Shown here: piece after piece, positions 6,207 through 9,778 of the stretch | Layout: each line of letters begins with the position of its first letter | Numbering within the stretch: the stretch's first letter is position 1 | Origin: Bacteroidota bacterium | Lineage (GTDB): Bacteria > Bacteroidota > Bacteroidia > Chitinophagales > Saprospiraceae | Assembly (NCBI GenBank): GCA_008501835.1 | Contig: QQUB01000934.1 | Span: 1 to 9,778, forward strand | DNA length: 9,778 bases | Direction: 5' to 3' | The notes under the pieces: generated by a model | The model's database searches: none | What the model saw: only the letters and a program-made list of their open reading frames with translations | What the model was told of the DNA's origin: nothing | Position numbers and translations under genes: made by a program

Positions 6207-7130
6207 ATGTTTTGGCGTTATTTGATGGTTCTGTTTGTATTTGTAATCTTTTCCGGCTCCACCTGTGAGCGGGAGGTAGAGCTTCAATTGCCGGAACCAC
6301 CCAATCGTTTGGTTATTTATGCAGCATTTACGGATTCCAAAGAGCTTCAGGTATACCTAAACTCGAGCAGGTTTGTACTGGATCAGGCACCGGAAGAATA
6401 TCTGCCTGATGTGGATGTTGCTTTATTCGAAGGGGATCAGGGAGAGCAAATGGTACAGCAATTGGAAATTGAGATTCCCGGAGGAAGATTGGTTCCTTTT
6501 TATACAGCTCCCGGCTTTGTTCCGGATTTAGGAAAAGATTATACCATCAGAGCGAACCTGGAAGGGTTTGACCCGGTAGAAGCTCATTCGACCATTCCTC
6601 TGCCAAGGCACTTTTCCGAACTTTCTATCTCTGATCTGGTTATTGAGCAAAATGGTAACCGGATTCGTTACACCTATACGGTTAATTTAGAGTTCAATGA
6701 TAACCCGGAAGAGGCCAATTTCTATCACATAAATCTCTTCCAGCAGGTCTATACTCACCCCATCACAGGAGGAGATGATGAGTATGTTGACCTCATCCCA
6801 TTTGAATTTTCTGACAGTAATGATGGTAATGAAATTTTGGCCAACATTTCCGGTGGTTTGCTGTTGGAAGATGATCCGCTAAATGGGAATTATGGATTTC
6901 GTGTTACCTACGAGATCAACCCCGCAACGGAATCCCTGGGTAAAGTCTTCATCGAATTAAGAACAGTTTCCAAAGAGTACTACCAGTTCCACTCGTCAGT
7001 TACCAGACAAAGTAAGAGCCCGGGAGGCGTTTTTACCGAACCTGTCTTCATCTTTAATAACATTGACGGCGGGCATGGAATCTTTGCCGGTTACAGTGCT
7101 GTTACGGACTCTCTTTCCATTATTGATTAA
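6207..7130 (+). CDS. DUF4249 lipoprotein, partner of the TonB-dependent receptor
   Basis: A 307-aa protein when started at the ATG at 6207. A TTG six bases earlier is in frame but would only add two residues, so I prefer the ATG. Residues 1-19 form a hydrophobic signal (MFWRYLMVLFVFVIFSGST) followed by Cys20, the presumed lipidation site. The residue before the Cys is Thr, which is unusual for a lipobox. The mature start CEREVELQLPEPPNRLVIYA matches the beginning typical of DUF4249 proteins (cysteine, charged residues, then a beta-rich domain starting LVIYAAFT). Acidic residues just after the Cys fit surface export of Bacteroidota lipoproteins. The family has no settled function; members sit beside TonB-dependent receptors and may act as surface ligand-binding or lid subunits (inference). 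It lies 157 bp after the receptor and is probably co-transcribed by read-through of the weak hairpin. Confidence 0.85.
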   Translation: MFWRYLMVLFVFVIFSGSTCEREVELQLPEPPNRLVIYAAFTDSKELQVYLNSSRFVLDQAPEEYLPDVDVALFEGDQGEQMVQQLEIEIPGGRLVPFYTAPGFVPDLGKDYTIRANLEGFDPVEAHSTIPLPRHFSELSISDLVIEQNGNRIRYTYTVNLEFNDNPEEANFYHINLFQQVYTHPITGGDDEYVDLIPFEFSDSNDGNEILANISGGLLLEDDPLNGNYGFRVTYEINPATESLGKVFIELRTVSKEYYQFHSSVTRQSKSPGGVFTEPVFIFNNIDGGHGIFAGYSAVTDSLSIID

Positions 7131-7163
7131 TTTTTTTCCTGTTTTTTTATTGTTATTGTTTAG

Positions 7164-7179
7164 TTGATTGCCTAATCAA
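7164..7179. promoter_or_regulatory. Crp/Fnr-type palindrome TTGATT-N4-AATCAA
   Basis: TTGATTGCCTAATCAA is a perfect 6-bp-arm palindrome. The half-sites TTGAT/ATCAA are those of the Fnr family. The spacing (N6 between the five-base halves) is that of Crp sites rather than the N4 of Fnr sites. It lies 258 bp upstream of a Crp/Fnr-family gene and 33 bp after the DUF4249 stop, so autoregulation is possible but the distance is long. It is a candidate only, since AT-rich palindromes of this length also arise by chance. Confidence 0.4.
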
Positions 7180-7183
7180 AGTT

Positions 7184-7212
7184 AAAATTTTTGCCATTCC
7201 GCAAAATTTTTT
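7184..7212 (+). terminator. Weak AT-rich hairpin, possible terminator of the receptor operon
   Basis: AAAATTTTTGC (7184-7194), loop CATTCC, then GCAAAATTTTTT (7201-7212) pair with one bulged T. The stem has only two G-C pairs (TTTTGC/GCAAAA core) but ends in a T-run. It is 54 bp after the DUF4249 stop codon, a reasonable place for transcription to end. Confidence 0.35.
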
Positions 7213-7436
7213 CACGTTTGAGGCTTAATATTGATTTAATTTTAGAATTTTGTTTCAAAAACATAGAATTTGCTTAATATTCTGCCACTATGTAGGGGTA
7301 AAAAAAAATTCTGTTTCGTGTGGGGGGTGAATTGCAATATTGTGTCTTTTATTTCTGAGAGCATAAAACAGCCCAAAATTTCTTGATGGTTATTTAATTT
7401 AGGTGCTGTTCAAAATTAAACCAGAAATATAAGGAT

Positions 7437-8117
7437 ATGAGTACTGAATCCAAGATCAATTTCCTCGGGCAGTTTCCAATTTTTGACTGCCTTACCCCAG
7501 AAGAGAAAGCCAGCTTGGCTGAAGTAATGGAACCAAAAAAAGTAAAACGCTACAGCTTTATTTACCTTCCTGATGAAGCTTCCGATTCTGTTTATCTTCT
7601 GGCTAAGGGAACTGTAAAAATCGGTACCCACTCCAGTGATGGGAGAGAGGTGATCAAATCTCTTATTCATCCTACCGCTATGTTTGGAGAGTTAGGCCTT
7701 ATCGGAGAAACTCACAGAAAGGATTTTGCTCAGGCGCTTAAGGAAGAAGTTCATCTTTTTGTACTTCAGGTGAGTGATCTGAAAAAACTGATGAGCAAAA
7801 ATTTCGAACTTTGTAACCAGGTGATGGCGCTTTTCGGAAACAGGTTGATGAGGGCTGAAGATAAACTTGAATCTCTGATCTTCAAAGATGCACGTACCCG
7901 TATCGTTGATTTTATCAAGGAAGCTATTCAGCACCGAGGCAGAAGGATTGGATATGAAATGCTGTTGAAACATTCCCTCACACACCAGGATATCGCCAAT
8001 ATTACCTGTACTTCCCGTCAGACGGTGACACTTGTGTTGAATGAATTGAAAAAATCCGACCTGATCTATTTCAACCGGGGCAGGATCTTGGTAAGAGATA
8101 TGGCCAGTTTGGCTTAA
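7437..8117 (+). CDS. Crp/Fnr-family transcriptional regulator
   Basis: A 226-aa protein, normal family length. Residues about 15-130 form a cyclic-nucleotide-binding-type beta-roll (with the GTVKIGTHSSDGREV turn and the FGELGL motif at 83-88). A dimerisation helix follows at about 115-150, then a Crp-type winged helix-turn-helix at about 152-222. The recognition helix reads TSRQTVTLVLNEL (192-204). Aligned with E. coli Crp, the phosphate-binding Arg82-Ser83 pair becomes Lys95-Asp96, so classical cAMP binding is doubtful. In the recognition helix Arg180 is kept, Glu181 is Gln195 and Arg185 is Leu199, so DNA specificity probably differs. The three cysteines (18, 126, 191) do not form an Fnr-like Fe-S motif. 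The signal and targets are unknown. The ATG is preceded by AAGGAT, a weak ribosome-binding-like sequence. The gene appears monocistronic, with a strong terminator after it. Confidence 0.93.
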   Translation: MSTESKINFLGQFPIFDCLTPEEKASLAEVMEPKKVKRYSFIYLPDEASDSVYLLAKGTVKIGTHSSDGREVIKSLIHPTAMFGELGLIGETHRKDFAQALKEEVHLFVLQVSDLKKLMSKNFELCNQVMALFGNRLMRAEDKLESLIFKDARTRIVDFIKEAIQHRGRRIGYEMLLKHSLTHQDIANITCTSRQTVTLVLNELKKSDLIYFNRGRILVRDMASLA

Positions 8118-8175
8118 TATCAGAAAGATAATTTTATTTATTAATAGAGTTAGTTAGGTTAATGAATGTAAATAA

Positions 8176-8219
8176 AGGGCATTCTGATCAGACAAGATCT
8201 GGTTGGAATGCTCTTTTTT
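8176..8219 (+). terminator. Strong intrinsic terminator after the Crp/Fnr gene
   Basis: AGGGCATTC (8176-8184) pairs with GAATGCTCT (8206-8214) with one G-T wobble. Inside, ATCAGA and TCTGGT form a second stem around the CAAGA loop. A run of six Ts (8214-8219) completes it. It is 58 bp after the stop codon of the regulator and lies between convergent genes. On the minus strand the hairpin is followed by CTTTATTTA, so it may also serve, more weakly, as terminator for the methyltransferase gene. Confidence 0.85.
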
Positions 8220-8223
8220 ATTC

Positions 8224-9567
8224 TTAATCTATTTTCATCCTGATTCGCCACTCTTTCGGGTAATAATTATTGACCCTGTTTTTCAATCCTTTTAGCCAGC
8301 CTAGTGCCAGCCCCTCATAGGTAACCATTGCCCAACCCTCCGGAATATTCTCGAGAACCGGGTCTTCTTTTTTAAGGTATCGAAGTGATTGTTCCAGAGT
8401 TAGGGAAATTTGTGAAATTTCATCTGAAACCAATAAACTTAGCGCTAGTTGCGGGGATGGAATGAAATTGTCCCGCTTCAGCGTACCAATAAATGTACCA
8501 GGTTCATATCGGCTAAGTGACTTGGCCACCTGAAGATGTATGTCGAGATGAGATTTCAATAGGGCACGAATTTGCCCTGATTTGTTTTGAAGGAATATGA
8601 GGTTTTCGGGATTTTTTATCCATGGGGCAACTATGGTTTTTTCCCTTGCTGAGAGATCGAATTTTTTGGCCGCATTTCCCGTTTTAATTTTCCCCTCTCT
8701 TCCTGAGGTTTTCTTAAAGCTCGCCAGATAAAAGCCTTCGCCTTTTACTTTGTGCGGGTAAAACTGATAACCAATGGCCCTCTGCTCGATATCCCAATCA
8801 GGTGAGATATCCAATTGGATTTTTTCCAACGGAAATGTTTCCTGTAACCATTGGGCATTATTTTCATTTTCTGGGCTGTTGTATGTACAAGTTGAATAGA
8901 TCAATGTTCCTCCCGGTCGAAGTAGATTCACGGTGTTGTCAAGAATCCTTCTTTGCCTCAATGAACAGAATTTTACATGTTCATTGTCCCAATGGTCAAC
9001 TGCGCCGGGATCTTTTCTGAATAGTCCTTCCCCAGAACAGGGGGCATCCAGTAAAATAAGATCAAAGAATCCTTCGAGTGATTTAAAATCTTTGCTGTCA
9101 TGGTTGCTGATGTGGGTATTGGGCATACCCCATTTGCTCAAATTATAATCCAGAATCCTGTACCTGCTTTTGATTACCTCATTACAAAGTACAAAACTCT
9201 CCGGATGTGTCAGGGAAGCCAGGAGAGTACTCTTACCTCCCGGAGCTGCGGCTAAATCCAGTACACGCAATGGAGTGGAAAGGTCGACGGTTTGGCGTAC
9301 GGCTTCGGCCAGAAACATGGAAGAAGCTTCCTGAACGTAATACTGACCTGCATGAAACAGAGGGTCGAGGGTGAAAACCGGTCGTTCCTTTAAATATACT
9401 CCGTTTGAGTACCATTTTACTCCGTCAGAAATTTCTGGCTTAGAAATTTTTAATGGGTTGTAATGCAGACTAATTGGGGCAGGGGAGTCGAGGGCAGCCA
9501 GGAATTCCGGCAATTGATCGCCGAGCCGGATTTGCATTTGTTTGATAAATGATTCAGGTAATTGCAT
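8224..9567 (-). CDS. RsmF-like rRNA cytosine-C5 methyltransferase (NOL1/NOP2/Sun family)
   Basis: A 447-aa protein close in length to E. coli RsmF (YebU). Residues about 1-90 are the N-terminal RNA-binding part. The SAM-binding motif I is LDLAAAPGGK (103-112). Motif IV is LDAPCSGEGLFRKD (173-186) with Cys177, and motif VI is YSTCTYNSPENEN (224-236) with the nucleophile Cys227. This two-cysteine arrangement defines m5C RNA methyltransferases, so it should be active. The C-terminal 70 residues (EGWAMVTYEGLALGWLKGLKNR region) form the PUA-like domain of the RsmF subgroup, which separates it from RsmB. The likely substrate is a cytosine in 16S rRNA; the exact position (C1407 in E. coli) is inferred from family only. 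The ATG at 9567 is just behind a promoter box. The gene converges on the Crp/Fnr gene. Confidence 0.9.
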   Translation of the reverse strand: MQLPESFIKQMQIRLGDQLPEFLAALDSPAPISLHYNPLKISKPEISDGVKWYSNGVYLKERPVFTLDPLFHAGQYYVQEASSMFLAEAVRQTVDLSTPLRVLDLAAAPGGKSTLLASLTHPESFVLCNEVIKSRYRILDYNLSKWGMPNTHISNHDSKDFKSLEGFFDLILLDAPCSGEGLFRKDPGAVDHWDNEHVKFCSLRQRRILDNTVNLLRPGGTLIYSTCTYNSPENENNAQWLQETFPLEKIQLDISPDWDIEQRAIGYQFYPHKVKGEGFYLASFKKTSGREGKIKTGNAAKKFDLSAREKTIVAPWIKNPENLIFLQNKSGQIRALLKSHLDIHLQVAKSLSRYEPGTFIGTLKRDNFIPSPQLALSLLVSDEISQISLTLEQSLRYLKKEDPVLENIPEGWAMVTYEGLALGWLKGLKNRVNNYYPKEWRIRMKID

Positions 9568-9574
9568 GATGGCA

Positions 9575-9582
9575 CAAAAGTA
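9575..9582 (-). promoter_or_regulatory. Consensus Bacteroidota -7 box before the methyltransferase gene
   Basis: On the minus strand the bases read TACTTTTG, an exact match to TAnnTTTG. It ends seven bases before the ATG at 9567, so the transcript start should fall at or next to the start codon, giving a leaderless mRNA. A TTTG lies 23 bases upstream of the box, at the long end of the spacing expected for the -33 element. Recognition by the Bacteroidota primary sigma factor is the expected mechanism. Confidence 0.6.
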
Positions 9583-9609
9583 GGATTTTTTGAGGACCTA
9601 ATACCCAAA

Positions 9610-9667
9610 GGCATTGGTCTCAAATTAGTATAAATCAATGCCAGAGGCCTGCCTGCTGCAGGCAGGC
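9610..9667. repeat. Two adjacent inverted repeats upstream of the methyltransferase gene
   Basis: GGCATTG (9610-9616) pairs exactly with CAATGCC (9636-9642) around a 19-nt AT-rich loop. Next, GCCTGCCTG (9647-9655) pairs exactly with CAGGCAGGC (9659-9667) around CTG. The second resembles GC-rich palindromes scattered between genes in many Bacteroidota. They lie upstream of the -7 box and may be dispersed repeats; I see no coding sequence here. Confidence 0.6.
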
Positions 9668-9778
9668 ATGACAAATTATTACATGGCACTGGCGTACCCT
9701 GCTATGAGATACCGTCTCACTGAGCCTGGTTTTTCGTAATAACACAACTAATTTACCCTAATGCTGCCAAAGGGGTTA
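9668..9778. other. Non-coding stretch at the window end
   Basis: These 111 bp contain no supportable gene. One short inverted repeat is visible, TGAGA (9705-9709) with TCTCA (9715-9719) around TACCG, in the phrase GAGATACCGTCTC, which resembles dispersed intergenic repeats of Bacteroidota. The sequence is too short to say what lies beyond. Confidence 0.3.

Larger units (their letters stand above)
7131..7436. other. AT-rich leader/intergenic region upstream of the Crp/Fnr gene
   Basis: These 306 bp contain no plausible ORF. They hold a 16-bp palindrome (7164-7179), an AT-rich hairpin (7184-7212), an 8-bp palindrome ATTGCAAT (7331-7338), and a long-range inverted pair AACAGC (7367-7372) with GCTGTT (7405-7410) shortly before the start codon. 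A G-run (7322-7327, GGGGGG) stands out in the AT-rich context. The promoter of the regulator is presumably here, but no box fits the TAnnTTTG consensus exactly. Confidence 0.5.

Noticed and set aside
3392..7130. SusC/SusD polysaccharide utilisation pair
   Set aside because: The lipoprotein starts and reads like DUF4249 rather than SusD, the receptor is shorter than usual SusC proteins and has an STN domain, and no glycan-degrading enzyme is nearby.
7692..7985. 97-codon minus-strand ORF
   Set aside because: It is antisense to the Crp/Fnr coding sequence and has no recognisable domain.
9450..9689. 79-codon minus-strand ORF extending upstream of the methyltransferase start
   Set aside because: It overlaps the N-terminus of the methyltransferase in another frame and is formed in part from the inverted repeat at 9647-9667.

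Overview
The window looks like chromosomal DNA from a member of the Bacteroidota, probably a free-living environmental lineage; I cannot place it lower than phylum. The evidence is a TonB-dependent receptor with STN and carboxypeptidase-regulatory-like N-terminal domains paired with a DUF4249 lipoprotein, general lack of strong Shine-Dalgarno sequences, a TAnnTTTG-type -7 promoter box directly before one start codon (and a near match before another), AT-rich intergenic DNA, and the type of Crp/Fnr regulator present.

Layout. 1-826 (minus): most of a DUF368 polyprenyl-phosphate transporter gene, its 3' end cut by the window edge. 827-1357: an accessory gap with a 15-bp perfect palindrome, a 53-codon ORF that may be a real small gene or a remnant, and a 284-bp non-autonomous element (1064-1347) with imperfect terminal inverted repeats and a run of GC-rich hairpins. 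1358-2872 (minus): a subtilase with four N-terminal transmembrane segments and an intact catalytic site. 2873-3391: non-coding, with about twelve copies of a heptamer tandem repeat, a decayed element end and a leader stem-loop. 3392-7130 (plus): TonB-dependent receptor and DUF4249 lipoprotein, separated by 157 bp holding an intrinsic-terminator-like hairpin. 7131-7436: AT-rich leader with a Crp/Fnr-style palindrome. 7437-8117 (plus): Crp/Fnr-family regulator, ending in a strong terminator. 8224-9567 (minus): RsmF-like rRNA cytosine-C5 methyltransferase, convergent with the regulator, with a promoter box so close to the ATG that a leaderless mRNA is likely. 9568-9778: non-coding, with nested inverted repeats.

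How the genes fit together. The receptor and DUF4249 protein probably form one outer-membrane uptake unit of unknown substrate; no anti-sigma/sigma pair accompanies the STN domain here. The Crp/Fnr regulator could control its own gene or the region through the nearby palindrome, but this is inference. The DUF368 protein (lipid-carrier recycling), subtilase (envelope proteolysis) and methyltransferase (ribosome modification) are independent functions. I do not see a clear new multi-gene system (no defence island, CRISPR or secretion locus). The least explained parts are the hairpin-rich element, the small ORF with the palindrome, and the membrane-embedded subtilase architecture.
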